Origin: DAIQNV01 sp038748775 | GTDB lineage: Bacteria; Planctomycetota; Phycisphaerae; Phycisphaerales; UBA1924 | Length of the DNA: 64,000 bases | Assembly (NCBI GenBank): GCA_038748775.1 | Contig: JBCDIT010000001.1 | Location: 434,001 to 498,000, forward strand | Reading direction: 5' to 3' | In this document: positions 7,869 to 15,800 of the stretch, piece by piece | How the letters are laid out: each line of letters begins with the position of its first letter | Position numbering within the stretch: position 1 is the stretch's first letter | Program-made: the position numbers and the translations under genes | Notes under the pieces: model-generated | Seen by the model: only the letters and a program-made list of their open reading frames with translations | What the model was told of the DNA's origin: nothing | The model's database searches: none

Positions 7869-9307
7869 CCGGTGAACTCGACGACGAGAGTTTCCAGCAC
7901 GCCGACGCGGCTCCGGCGTGGGGTTTGGAGTCGCGCGAAGAGCGGCTTGGGCGTCTGCGCGAGTCGGCGAGGCAGCTCCCGCCGGTGCCTGGCGTGTACC
8001 TGATGAAGGATGGCTCTGGCGTCGTGATCTACGTCGGCAAGGCCAGCACGCTGCCCGATCGCGTTGGCAGTTACTTCGTGCCCTCGACCGACCTTGGCTT
8101 CCCGAAGCAGAACCTGCTCGAGGAGGTGCACACGTTCGACTTCCTGACCTGCGAGGGCGAGTGGGAAGCCCTGCTCACTGAGAACCGGCTGATCAAGGAC
8201 ATCAAGCCGAAGTACAACGCAAGGCTGATCGACGACAAGACGTTCCCGTACCTGATCGTGACGCAACGCGAGGACTACCCACGCGTGTTCGTCTCGCGGA
8301 ACCCGAGCGGGATCGACGACAAGACCGGCGAAAAAGACCCCCTGTTCAACAACGCGCGGGTCTTCGGCCCGTTCACGAACGCTGGGGCGCTGCGCGAGGC
8401 GGTTCAGATCTTGCAGCGCGTCTTCAAGTTCCGCACGTGCAAGCTCGACATCGTCGAGGGGGATCCGAAGAACCGGCGCTTCCGCCCTTGCTTGCTCGCG
8501 AGCATCGGCCAATGCACGGCGCCTTGCAACGAGAGCATCGGCGTCAAGGCCTACCGCGAGGACATCGACCGGTTCACCAAGTTTCTGGGCACCAAGCGGA
8601 GCAAGATGCTCCGAGAAATGCAAGACGAGATGCAGGCCGCGTCGGTCGAGCTGCGGTTCGAGCGGGCCGCGGTGCTCAGAGACCAGATCAAGGCGATCGA
8701 GCGTCTCGACGAGCGTGCCAAGACGAGCGACGGCTGGCAACCGGAAACCGAGCTCTCGTACATCGACCCGGAAGTCGGCATCAAAAGCCTACAGAAGGCC
8801 CTCGGGCTCGACGCGCCGGTGCGTTGCATCGAGGGCATCGACATCGCGCACCTGCAAGGCGGAGAAACGGTGGGTTCAAAGGTATGCTTCGTCGACGGGC
8901 GCCCCTTCAAGGACGAGTACCGCCGGTACCGGATCAAGAGCTTCAGCAATCTCGATGGCGGGCGTCGGAACGACGACTACATGAGCATCCGGGAGGTGGT
9001 CAGCCGTCGGTACCGCGAGGCGGGCGTGGGCGACGAGTTGTACCCCGACGTGATCCTCATCGACGGTGGCCTGGGCCAACTCCACGCGGCGATGGAAGTC
9101 TTCGACGAGCTCAACGTGAAACCACCGATGGTGATCAGCCTCGCAAAGAAGGAAGAGCTGATCTACGTGCAGGAGAAAGCGGAGCCGATCCGGCTGAGTC
9201 GGAGCCACGCGGGGCTGCGGTTGTGCCAGCAGGTGCGTGATGAAGCGCACCGGTTCGCCCAGCACTATCACCATGTGCTGAGGCGGAAGAAGACGATCGG
9301 GGAGTGA
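7841..9307 (+). CDS. uvrC: Excinuclease ABC subunit C, short form without helix-hairpin-helix
   Basis: 488 aa from GTG 7841 (start not certain: the GGAGG lies directly against it). Order of domains: GIY-YIG nuclease about 47-125 (GVYLMKDGSGVVIYVGKAS), a cysteine-containing linker (RPCLLASIGQCTAPC), the UVR motif, then the RNase H-like second nuclease with its acidic and histidine residues in GIDIAHLQGGE, ILIDGGLGQLHAA and RDEAHRFAQHYH. It should make the 3' and 5' incisions with UvrB in nucleotide excision repair. The protein stops at VLRRKKTIGE, just after the second nuclease, so the tandem HhH DNA-binding domain of about 610-residue UvrC proteins is absent. Confidence 0.9.
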   Translation: MADDPDPIAPGELDDESFQHADAAPAWGLESREERLGRLRESARQLPPVPGVYLMKDGSGVVIYVGKASTLPDRVGSYFVPSTDLGFPKQNLLEEVHTFDFLTCEGEWEALLTENRLIKDIKPKYNARLIDDKTFPYLIVTQREDYPRVFVSRNPSGIDDKTGEKDPLFNNARVFGPFTNAGALREAVQILQRVFKFRTCKLDIVEGDPKNRRFRPCLLASIGQCTAPCNESIGVKAYREDIDRFTKFLGTKRSKMLREMQDEMQAASVELRFERAAVLRDQIKAIERLDERAKTSDGWQPETELSYIDPEVGIKSLQKALGLDAPVRCIEGIDIAHLQGGETVGSKVCFVDGRPFKDEYRRYRIKSFSNLDGGRRNDDYMSIREVVSRRYREAGVGDELYPDVILIDGGLGQLHAAMEVFDELNVKPPMVISLAKKEELIYVQEKAEPIRLSRSHAGLRLCQQVRDEAHRFAQHYHHVLRRKKTIGE

Positions 9308-9778
9308 TCAAGGGCAGGAGCGGGCAAGCAAGTCGGCGATCTCATCACGCGATACAACCCGCCGAGATCCGTCAGCGAGATACAGAGCGATCCCGCTCAA
9401 CGGGGCCACCGGCTCGCAGTCAATGAACACCACACGCTCGGCGAGCGGGAGTGTTTCCCAATAGCCCGGCGCCGCTTCCACACCGGGGGGGACCCGCGAT
9501 CCAGCGACGTACTCCACAGTCGCCGGGAGCGAGTCGATTTGACGGCGCACCTCATCTGGCCACTCTTCTGCAGGCAAAAAGAACCCGGCGGCGTTGACGT
9601 GATATCGGAGCTGTTCGAAGGCCATCGCGACTGCGCGGTGACGGTCGTTGGCACCCTTGTACTTGGAAATCGCGATACCCTGGCTCACACCGACGTACGC
9701 CAATACGACGATCATGGTGATCGAGAGCACCTTCGTCCAATGCGTAGAACGTCGGCCGGGGCTATGTCTTGCGTTCAC
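9308..9778 (-). CDS. Hypothetical membrane-anchored protein, 156 aa
   Basis: One N-terminal transmembrane helix (about residues 16-34, KVLSITMIVVLAYVGVSQGIAI) is followed by a soluble domain of about 115 residues facing the periplasm. That domain contains two cysteines (FIDCEPVAP and the penultimate LLARSCP). No family is recognised. Its ATG overlaps the stop of the upstream gene (9775-9778, ATGA), so the two are translationally coupled. It is the last gene of the long minus-strand array and ends against the convergent uvrC stop without a visible terminator hairpin. Confidence 0.65.
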   Translation of the reverse strand: MNARHSPGRRSTHWTKVLSITMIVVLAYVGVSQGIAISKYKGANDRHRAVAMAFEQLRYHVNAAGFFLPAEEWPDEVRRQIDSLPATVEYVAGSRVPPGVEAAPGYWETLPLAERVVFIDCEPVAPLSGIALYLADGSRRVVSRDEIADLLARSCP

Positions 9779-10305
9779 GGGTCAACCCCTGACCTTGTCC
9801 GCGCGACCTCAAGGGTGCTGACCTCGACGGGCAAACCGTTTCGAACTACTTCGAACATATCTTCTTCGATCCAATAAACGTGCAGCTGCGTGTGCAACAG
9901 GCCGGCAGACCCGGCGCGGCGCCAGAAGACCGCCTGCGTGCGCGTGCCGCCAAACACGTCTGGTCGGACGAACAGGATCGGCTTTCGCTCCCCGAGCCCG
10001 ACGCTGCTCACGTTTGTGCGTATGAAGTCACTCTCCGTGTCATCGGAGCCATCCAAACCGAGGTAACTCGGTTGGTTGTAGCGCAGCATTGCCGGCTCGT
10101 ACCAGTGGAGACCAACGGGCAGGTCTACGTCTCGCTCGAAAGCGTCCTCGATCAACATCGCCGCCGCCAATCGCAGGTCTGTTGCAATAGCCGCGTTCGT
10201 GGCTCGTCTGTTCACGCCGTGAACGAGCCATGACAGGTAGCCAATCAGGATAGCCATGATGATGCCAATCACCATGAGCCAGCGAAACCACAACGCCTTG
10301 ATCAT
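9775..10305 (-). CDS. Hypothetical membrane-anchored protein, 176 aa
   Basis: An N-terminal membrane anchor (residues about 8-28, RWLMVIGIIMAILIGYLSWLV) followed by a roughly 145-residue extracytoplasmic domain (for example PAMLRYNQPSYLGLDGSDD and LHTQLHVYWIEEDMFEVV). No recognised family. The architecture resembles the next gene (same size class, single N-terminal anchor), so the two may form a heteromeric membrane complex; that is inference. It is coupled by ATGA overlaps to ricT upstream (10302-10305) and to the next gene downstream. Confidence 0.65.
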   Translation of the reverse strand: MIKALWFRWLMVIGIIMAILIGYLSWLVHGVNRRATNAAIATDLRLAAAMLIEDAFERDVDLPVGLHWYEPAMLRYNQPSYLGLDGSDDTESDFIRTNVSSVGLGERKPILFVRPDVFGGTRTQAVFWRRAGSAGLLHTQLHVYWIEEDMFEVVRNGLPVEVSTLEVARTRSGVDP

Positions 10306-11912
10306 GACTCGTCGGAAGGAGTGTCCGGTGCGCCCGCATTCGGGTCACCGCTGTCCGGCTTCCGTCGACGCCGGCGGCGACGACGCTTCTTCTTGGGTGC
10401 ACCCGATTCGCCTCCCGACGACGCATCACCCTCCCCGGGCGCCGTGGGAACATCGGCTCCCTCGCTTGACGACGCCGTTTCGAGCGTCTCGGCGGATGTC
10501 GAGCCCTCACCCTCGGGCGTCCGGCGCTTCCGTCGGCGCCGATTCTTCTTCTTGACCGGCTCGCCGGTCTCGATCGTGCTCTCAGCGTCCGTGGCCCCGT
10601 CGCTTGGTGGCTCGGTGGGCGTATCGGCTGGAGCGACGGGGGACGCGGCGGACGTTGCCGCGTCGGCACCCTCGGATGGCTTCTTGCGACGCTTGCGCTT
10701 CCGCTTGGGCTTGTCTTCGGTCGCGGTGTCGGCTGGGCCCGCCGGTTCGTCGCGTCGCTTGCGGTCCGGTCTTTCTCGGTCGGGTCTTTCCCGGTCTGGG
10801 CGTTCGCGTGCAGGGCCGCGGCCGGCGCCTCGGTCGTGCCTTCCTCGTTCGCTCCGCATGCGCGGCTCGGGGCGTTCCGGGGCTCTTTCGTGCTCGGGCT
10901 CGGTGAGTTCTTCGACCGGGATGGCGACATCGGTGCCCGAGTCGAGCTTGACGAGGGCGAGCTGGGTGAGGATCTGCGTGTCCATCACGATGCCGTCGCC
11001 CTCCGGCGTGCCGACTCGTTTTTTCTTGTTGGGCAGCTTCTTGCGGAGCTGGTCGTAGGTCTCGTCTTCGTAGCGGAGGCAGCACATCAGGCGTCCGCAC
11101 CGGCCCGAGATCTTGAGCGGGTCGAGCGTCGCCTTTTGGATCTTGGCGCTCTTCATGCTGACCGGCTTGAGCACCTTGAGGAAGTTCTTGCAGCAGCAGT
11201 ACTGCCCGCACTTCTCGTAGTCGGCGCTGATCCGGGCCTCGTCGCGGGCGCCGACCTGCCGCACGTCGACGCGGCGTGGGTGCAGGCCCCGCATGATGTC
11301 GCTCATCCGGTGCGGGTCGACCTGCTCTTCGGTGGTGTAGTAGATCGTGAGGCGTTCGTCGCCCAAAATGGGCTCGGCGTCAACGATCTTGACCGGGATC
11401 CGCTCCGCCTCGACGCGTCTCTTGGCCTCGGTGCGCAGGGCGTGCCGCGACTGCTCAAGCTTGGACTGCGCGTCGAGGTCTTCCATCGTCGCGACGCGGA
11501 GGACCTTCCCGTCGGTGCGGAAGGGATACTGACGCCCGCCCGAATTGTCGATGTACTCGAGCATCTCCTGGCGAGACACGCTCTTTGAGCATCCGGAGTT
11601 GGGGCAGGTGCTGGTGAGCATCTCGCCGACCTCAAGGCCGCGATGCGTCTGCACCACCATCTTCGAACCACACCCGGGCTTTTCAGAGCCGCGGTACGGG
11701 AACTCCCCCACCATCTTCATGACGCCGTAGCGGACGACGATGGTCTTCGGGGTCGCGAGCTTCTTGTAGATCCGAACATCGTCCTCGGGCAGTTCGCTGA
11801 GCTTCTCTGCCTGACCGTCGGGTACGCCGACGTCGCGCAGACGGCGAGCGAGGTCGGCTTTGCGATCGGCCTCGATATCGGCTTCAAACTGAGGGAGCGG
11901 ATGGATCGGCAT
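10302..11912 (-). CDS. ricT: RicT/PSP1-domain protein with a long basic low-complexity tail
   Basis: 536 aa. Residues about 50-330 form the PSP1 (YaaT/RicT) domain. Landmarks are VDVRQVGARDEARISADYEKCGQYCCC, then the segment ending in SGRCGRLMCCLRYE, with the clustered cysteines that bind an Fe-S cluster in the Bacillus RicAFT complex. In Bacillus this complex affects RNA processing and phosphorelay signalling; the role here is inferred by family. From about residue 350 the protein is a disordered tail of Arg/Lys/Asp/Glu/Pro with runs such as KPKRKRKRRKKPSEG, unlike the compact family members, which are about 270-300 residues. The tail could bind RNA. It is coupled to the downstream gene by ATGA. 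Confidence 0.85.
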   Translation of the reverse strand: MPIHPLPQFEADIEADRKADLARRLRDVGVPDGQAEKLSELPEDDVRIYKKLATPKTIVVRYGVMKMVGEFPYRGSEKPGCGSKMVVQTHRGLEVGEMLTSTCPNSGCSKSVSRQEMLEYIDNSGGRQYPFRTDGKVLRVATMEDLDAQSKLEQSRHALRTEAKRRVEAERIPVKIVDAEPILGDERLTIYYTTEEQVDPHRMSDIMRGLHPRRVDVRQVGARDEARISADYEKCGQYCCCKNFLKVLKPVSMKSAKIQKATLDPLKISGRCGRLMCCLRYEDETYDQLRKKLPNKKKRVGTPEGDGIVMDTQILTQLALVKLDSGTDVAIPVEELTEPEHERAPERPEPRMRSERGRHDRGAGRGPARERPDRERPDRERPDRKRRDEPAGPADTATEDKPKRKRKRRKKPSEGADAATSAASPVAPADTPTEPPSDGATDAESTIETGEPVKKKNRRRRKRRTPEGEGSTSAETLETASSSEGADVPTAPGEGDASSGGESGAPKKKRRRRRRRRKPDSGDPNAGAPDTPSDES

Positions 11913-11921
11913 CGAAACGAG

Positions 11922-12245
11922 TTAGCCGCCCGCCTGGGTCCGGGCCGCGGTGAAGAGCTCGCGCAGGTTCTGGCGGTCGTGGAACTCGACCTCGCGGCCG
12001 TTGTTGGCGACTCCGTAGATGAACAGCGTCTCGGTGGAATCGTCGACCAGCCAGAACAGCTCTTCGGTGCTCGAGCGAGTCGTCATGCCAGAGAAGCCTT
12101 CCGACTTAATGGTCATCTCGGCGCGGGCCTCCGGTGCGATCGGCGACACGGCCTGGAGGACCAGGGCCACGAGCAACCCGAACGCGGTCAGGCTGAGGAT
12201 CGCCGCGGCTTTCGGAGAACGCGACGTGTTGGTGTTGGTCGTCAT
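11922..12245 (-). CDS. Small exported or membrane-anchored hypothetical protein, 107 aa
   Basis: Starts at ATG 12245 behind a good AAGGAG ribosome-binding site (12249-12256). An earlier in-frame start would overlap the upstream gene. A hydrophobic helix at about residues 12-35 (AAAILSLTAFGLLVALVLQAV) acts as a signal anchor, followed by a short domain (EELFWLVDDSTETLFIYGVANNGREVEFHDRQNLRELF). The domain resembles the end of the next gene upstream (display of a value plus identity, about 60 residues), suggesting tandem paralogues. It lies 9 bases upstream of ricT in the same array. Confidence 0.6.
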   Translation of the reverse strand: MTTNTNTSRSPKAAAILSLTAFGLLVALVLQAVSPIAPEARAEMTIKSEGFSGMTTRSSTEELFWLVDDSTETLFIYGVANNGREVEFHDRQNLRELFTAARTQAGG

Positions 12246-12255
12246 CGGTATCTCC

Positions 12256-12639
12256 TTAGCGCCTGGGCGTCGCGTTGAGGTCGCTCTTGATGTTGCGGTA
12301 GCCAACGCCCTCGATCATCCCGCGGCTCCGGTTCCAGCCGAGCACGATCATTTCGCCGTTGACGGTGTCGACGCAATACACGGCGTTCGTGTTGCCGCTG
12401 GGCGGCTTGCCGCCAACGAGCATGTACCGGCCAGCGGGGCGGTTCTGGGTGTTCTGGGCCGTTGCGTCGGGCGAGAGGACCACGGTGCTGAGCGCGATGA
12501 GCAGCGCGGCATTGACCGCGATCAACGCGCGGACGGCGCTCGACATCGGTCGCGGCTCGGCTGCTCCGGTTGGTTCCGCCTTCGGCGCTGGTTCGTGCGT
12601 TGGCTGGGATGTCGTTTCGGGGGTCACATGGACGGTCAT
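12256..12639 (-). CDS. Small anchored hypothetical protein, 127 aa, paralogue of the gene below
   Basis: Proline/threonine-rich cytoplasmic stub, one membrane helix at about residues 35-55 (VRALIAVNAALLIALSTVVL), then a 65-residue domain (GRYMLVGGKPPSGNTNAVYCVDTVNGEMIVLGWNRSRGMIEGVG). The fold looks like a short beta-rich domain. No family is recognised. Its layout (anchor followed by a short beta domain with an aspartate/valine core) is shared with the 107-aa gene that begins 10 bases downstream, consistent with duplication. Confidence 0.6.
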   Translation of the reverse strand: MTVHVTPETTSQPTHEPAPKAEPTGAAEPRPMSSAVRALIAVNAALLIALSTVVLSPDATAQNTQNRPAGRYMLVGGKPPSGNTNAVYCVDTVNGEMIVLGWNRSRGMIEGVGYRNIKSDLNATPRR

Positions 12640-12673
12640 GGGAACTCTCCGGCGGCCGCGCGGGCCGGGGGTG

Positions 12674-12898
12674 TTAGTCCTGGTGGCCTCGCTTCGATGG
12701 GATCAGGGCCGTGGCGATGACGGCACCCGTCAGGAGCACGACGCTCGCGAACGTCAAAAAAATCGGAGCTTCCGGCTCTTTCTCGGGCTGAGGCGGGCGT
12801 AAATCCTGGGCCGCGACGCCGGAGACGCAAACGGAAAGGACCGCCAGGGCGATGGACTTGCCTGCGAAACGTCGGATGGGGTTTTTCGAGCGGATCAT
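12674..12898 (-). CDS. Small membrane protein, 74 aa
   Basis: Starts at ATG 12898, overlapping the stop of the HYExAFE gene (ATGA, 12895-12898). The protein has a basic N-terminus and signal-like helix (KSIALAVLSVCVSGVAAQDL), a short linker rich in proline and glutamate, then a transmembrane helix (IFLTFASVVLLTGAVIATALI) and a basic C-terminus. The arrangement suggests a cleaved signal peptide and a single-pass product of about 50 residues. Function unknown. The coupling implies coexpression with the nuclease-like protein upstream. Confidence 0.6.
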   Translation of the reverse strand: MIRSKNPIRRFAGKSIALAVLSVCVSGVAAQDLRPPQPEKEPEAPIFLTFASVVLLTGAVIATALIPSKRGHQD

Positions 12899-13494
12899 CC
12901 AGAGATGGTACCGCCCGTTGAGGCCGACGGGTGCGAGAACAACGTGCGTGTACTCGGATCTTCGTCGGACGTGCCCATTCGTCGCAGCAGCGGGCGATGC
13001 AACCGATCGAACGACGCGGCGGGCAAGTGCACGGTGCGCCACTTCGGGCTGCGGGTGGTCATCGCCCCGGTGTATTCATCGAGGTCGATCGTCCGCAGTC
13101 CGTAGAGGCGGCCATCGAGTTCGAAACGCTCTGAAAATGTCTGGTATGAATCAGGGTCGGGGCAATGGTAGATAAAGGTAAATGTCGGACAAAACCCCGT
13201 TCCGAAGATCGCGCCCCATGCGCGGAGCGATTCGACATCATCGAGGGTCACCCACGACTCCGTCCGCGGCGGTCGGCTCCGGCGCCCGTTGGCCTCGGGC
13301 ACGCGGCGACCCTTGATCTCGAGCAATCGAGGCGTTCCAGGGCCGTAGAGGACGAAATCGAAGCTCTTTAGGGTTTTGAAGGCCTCTGGAGTTCGTTGGG
13401 CTCGTCGGACGTCTCGGATCGAAACAAACGGCACCTTCGAGGCCCTGAGGTAGGCCTCGATCGCGTGCTCATACTGGTGACGCCCTGCGACCAT
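12895..13494 (-). CDS. HYExAFE family protein, nuclease-like
   Basis: 199 aa from ATG 13494. The opening GRHQYEHAIEAYLRASKVPFVSI matches the name-giving HYExAFE motif of a protein family that I know from Planctomycetes. A PD-(D/E)xK-like core is visible in SFDFVLYGPGTPRLLEIKGRR: an aspartate on one strand, then E-x-K on the next, followed by a basic patch. This suggests a Holliday-junction-resolvase-like or restriction-type nuclease fold. The biological role of the family is, as far as I know, unassigned. The C-terminal 40 residues (RPLLRRMGTSDEDPSTRTLFS) look disordered. It sits 32 bases after the MCE gene. Confidence 0.75.
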   Translation of the reverse strand: MVAGRHQYEHAIEAYLRASKVPFVSIRDVRRAQRTPEAFKTLKSFDFVLYGPGTPRLLEIKGRRVPEANGRRSRPPRTESWVTLDDVESLRAWGAIFGTGFCPTFTFIYHCPDPDSYQTFSERFELDGRLYGLRTIDLDEYTGAMTTRSPKWRTVHLPAASFDRLHRPLLRRMGTSDEDPSTRTLFSHPSASTGGTISG

Positions 13495-13526
13495 AGCTCG
13501 AGAATACACCAAACAGATTTCTGATG

Positions 13527-14891
13527 CTATTCCTGAGCCGGGAGGGCCCCTTCGGTCACGAGTTCGAGCAAAGCAGCCTCGGCGCGGCGGTAGTCGCCGA
13601 ACGCTCTGCGGACGTCTTCGGCGAGCAGGGCGAGCCCAGCCGGATTGACCTCGTCGACATCAAGCGGTGCCCCGGCCGCGATAACGCCCAGGGCCGCGTC
13701 GAGGGTTTCGCTCGCGGATCGGAGGTCGCCGACAGCGGAGGCGTAGGTCCGCGTCGCATCGTAAACGAGCTGCTCGCGGATCTCCTTGGTCTTGGGCCGC
13801 TCGAGCAATCTCCAGGGGGCGGCCCGGACTTCTTGGATGAACAGCGACGCCTGATCGGAGATGACGCGCGCGTTGCCGAGGGCTCGGCGGAGGTCGGGCG
13901 TCGATTGTGCGATGAGCGCCTCGGCCCGAGCCCCGGTGTCGGAGAAGCTGCTCGCGGCGATGAAGCCTTCGTCGAGCACCGCCTCGATCTTGTCCATGGT
14001 CTGCAACTCGGCGCGCGCGGTGATCCGCTCGACGTTTTCGGTGCTCCGCCGGATGACGGGGCGGTTCTCTGCGACCGCTGCTCTGATGTCCGTGATCGTT
14101 GCCCTCGCGTCGGCGATGCCCATTTCGATCTCGGTCATCGTCGGATCGAAGCGCCCGGTGATCCCTCGGACGTCTTCGACAATGACGACGAGGTCGTCGG
14201 AGATCTCATCGGTCCGCGCGTCGATCCTCTCGGCGGTGCGTCGGAACGACTCGAGGGTCGCGTCGATGTTGTAGACGCCTTCATCGACGGCCGGTCGCAG
14301 ACGGTCACCGAGTTCGCGGAACGTGCCGACGCCACGCCGAGCGTCCTCGAGTGTTTGCCGGATGAGCTGCGACTCTTCTGGTCCGAGACCCATCTGGGCG
14401 AGCAGAGCGGGGGCGATCGCGCCGTCGAGCGGGTCTTCGGGGGCCAGGAGACGGACTTCGAACGACCCGCTCTGACTCACGAGTGACGGCTTCCCGGCGC
14501 CGCCCGGGTGGGCGATGTTGATGCTCGCCATGGTCCCGAGGATCGGCTGGATCACGTAGGCATCGGCGTTGGAATAGAGCTCGATGCGATCATCGATCGA
14601 CACGCTCACGTCGAGCGCGGTGGGCAGTTGCGCCCCCGTCGGAATCGTCTCGAAGACGGGCGCGACCGAGGTGACGCGGCCGACATCGAGGCCCCCGAGC
14701 GTGACGGGCGAGCCGACCTTTACGCCGGCGACGCCCTCGGCGATCTCGAACCGGATCGTGTAGTCACGGAACGCGCCGAGCTTGCTCATCACGTCGGACA
14801 GAACGAACGCAACGACCACCGCGAGCAACAGGCTTCCGACCAGGAAAAGCCCGGCGATCACGTTGTCTCGTTGGATGGGGCGGGCGGCCAC
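13527..14891 (-). CDS. MCE (MlaD-like) family lipid-transport substrate-binding protein
   Basis: 454 aa. One N-terminal membrane anchor (about residues 10-32, VIAGLFLVGSLLLAVVVAFVLS) precedes a single MCE domain (about 40-120: YTIRFEIAEGVAGVKVGSPVTLGGLDVGRVTSV). The remaining 300 residues are mainly long helices, as in the MCE proteins that form tubes or hexameric rings across the periplasm. It should carry phospholipid or another hydrophobic substrate with the ABC ATPase encoded directly upstream (gap of 24 bases). The long helical C-terminus is larger than E. coli MlaD (about 183 residues) and closer to the longer MCE proteins. Confidence 0.85.
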   Translation of the reverse strand: MAARPIQRDNVIAGLFLVGSLLLAVVVAFVLSDVMSKLGAFRDYTIRFEIAEGVAGVKVGSPVTLGGLDVGRVTSVAPVFETIPTGAQLPTALDVSVSIDDRIELYSNADAYVIQPILGTMASINIAHPGGAGKPSLVSQSGSFEVRLLAPEDPLDGAIAPALLAQMGLGPEESQLIRQTLEDARRGVGTFRELGDRLRPAVDEGVYNIDATLESFRRTAERIDARTDEISDDLVVIVEDVRGITGRFDPTMTEIEMGIADARATITDIRAAVAENRPVIRRSTENVERITARAELQTMDKIEAVLDEGFIAASSFSDTGARAEALIAQSTPDLRRALGNARVISDQASLFIQEVRAAPWRLLERPKTKEIREQLVYDATRTYASAVGDLRSASETLDAALGVIAAGAPLDVDEVNPAGLALLAEDVRRAFGDYRRAEAALLELVTEGALPAQE

Positions 14892-14915
14892 GTGGGTCTC
14901 CTGTCCTGGTGCAGC

Positions 14916-15800
14916 TTATACCTTGGTCGACACGACGCTCGGGGGCTGGCCCCTCGGGATCACGGTGCCGAAGAGATCGCGTTCGTAATCGGCGGCGCTT
15001 CTTCGGTCTGAGATCGGCCCGATCGCGTCACCCCTGAGGAACTGGCGGATGAGCCGCTCGGACTCGGGTCGGTGCTGGGCATCTTCTTCCGGGCAGTCTC
15101 GCAGCGACTCGAACCACTGCCTCGACGCGACCTTCAAGATGCGACCCTTGTCGAGCATCGCCATACGGTCGGCGATGGTAAAGGCCGAGTCCATCTCGTG
15201 GGTGACGACGACAGAGGTCACGCCCAACTTCTTCGAGAGATTGACGATGAGCTGGTCAATCTGCGCGCTGGTCACCGGGTCGAGCCCGGCGCTCGGCTCG
15301 TCGTAGAACAGAATCTTGGGATCGAGCGACAGGGCCCTGGCGAGCCCGGCGCGCTTTTTCATACCGCCTGAGATCTGGGCGGGGTACTTGTCGGCATGCT
15401 CACGCAACCCGACGAGTTCGAGCTTGATTTTCACCGTGAGGTCGACGATCTCGGGGTCGAGATCGGTGTGCTCGCGCATCGGGAGCGCGACGTTCTCTCC
15501 GATGGTCATGCTGTTGAACAGGGCACCCGACTGGAACAAGATCCCGAAGCCCTTGCGGACCTCATTCAGTCTGTCCTCGTCGAGCGAGCAGATGTTGTTC
15601 CCGAAGAGCTCGATGACACCCTCGGTCGTCGGAATCGATCCGATCATGAGCCGGAGCATCGTGCTTTTGCCCGAGCCCGACCCACCCATGATCACCATGG
15701 TCTCTCCGGGCTGGACCTCGAGGTTGACATCGGCCAACACCGTCTGTGTGCCGAAGACCTTCTTCACCCCAGACATCCGGATGATCGAGCTATCGCTCAA
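14916..15800 (-). CDS. ABC transporter ATP-binding protein (MlaF type)
   Basis: 294 aa. Walker A at 39-47 (GGSGSGKST), Q-loop near residue 90 (GILFQSGALFNSMT, typical of MlaF), signature around 143-149 (ISGGMKKRAGLARAL) and Walker B at 163-169 (ILFYDEPSAGLDP), then the switch histidine in VVTHEMDSAF. The Q-S-G-A-L-F-x-S-[ML]-T segment and the S-G-G-M-x-K-R signature identify the Mla/Tgd lipid-transport class. The ATPase should power lipid movement through the MCE protein downstream. No MlaE-type permease gene is adjacent. Its start overlaps the stop of the upstream multi-pass protein by ATGA. Confidence 0.92.
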   Translation of the reverse strand: MSDSSIIRMSGVKKVFGTQTVLADVNLEVQPGETMVIMGGSGSGKSTMLRLMIGSIPTTEGVIELFGNNICSLDEDRLNEVRKGFGILFQSGALFNSMTIGENVALPMREHTDLDPEIVDLTVKIKLELVGLREHADKYPAQISGGMKKRAGLARALSLDPKILFYDEPSAGLDPVTSAQIDQLIVNLSKKLGVTSVVVTHEMDSAFTIADRMAMLDKGRILKVASRQWFESLRDCPEEDAQHRPESERLIRQFLRGDAIGPISDRRSAADYERDLFGTVIPRGQPPSVVSTKV

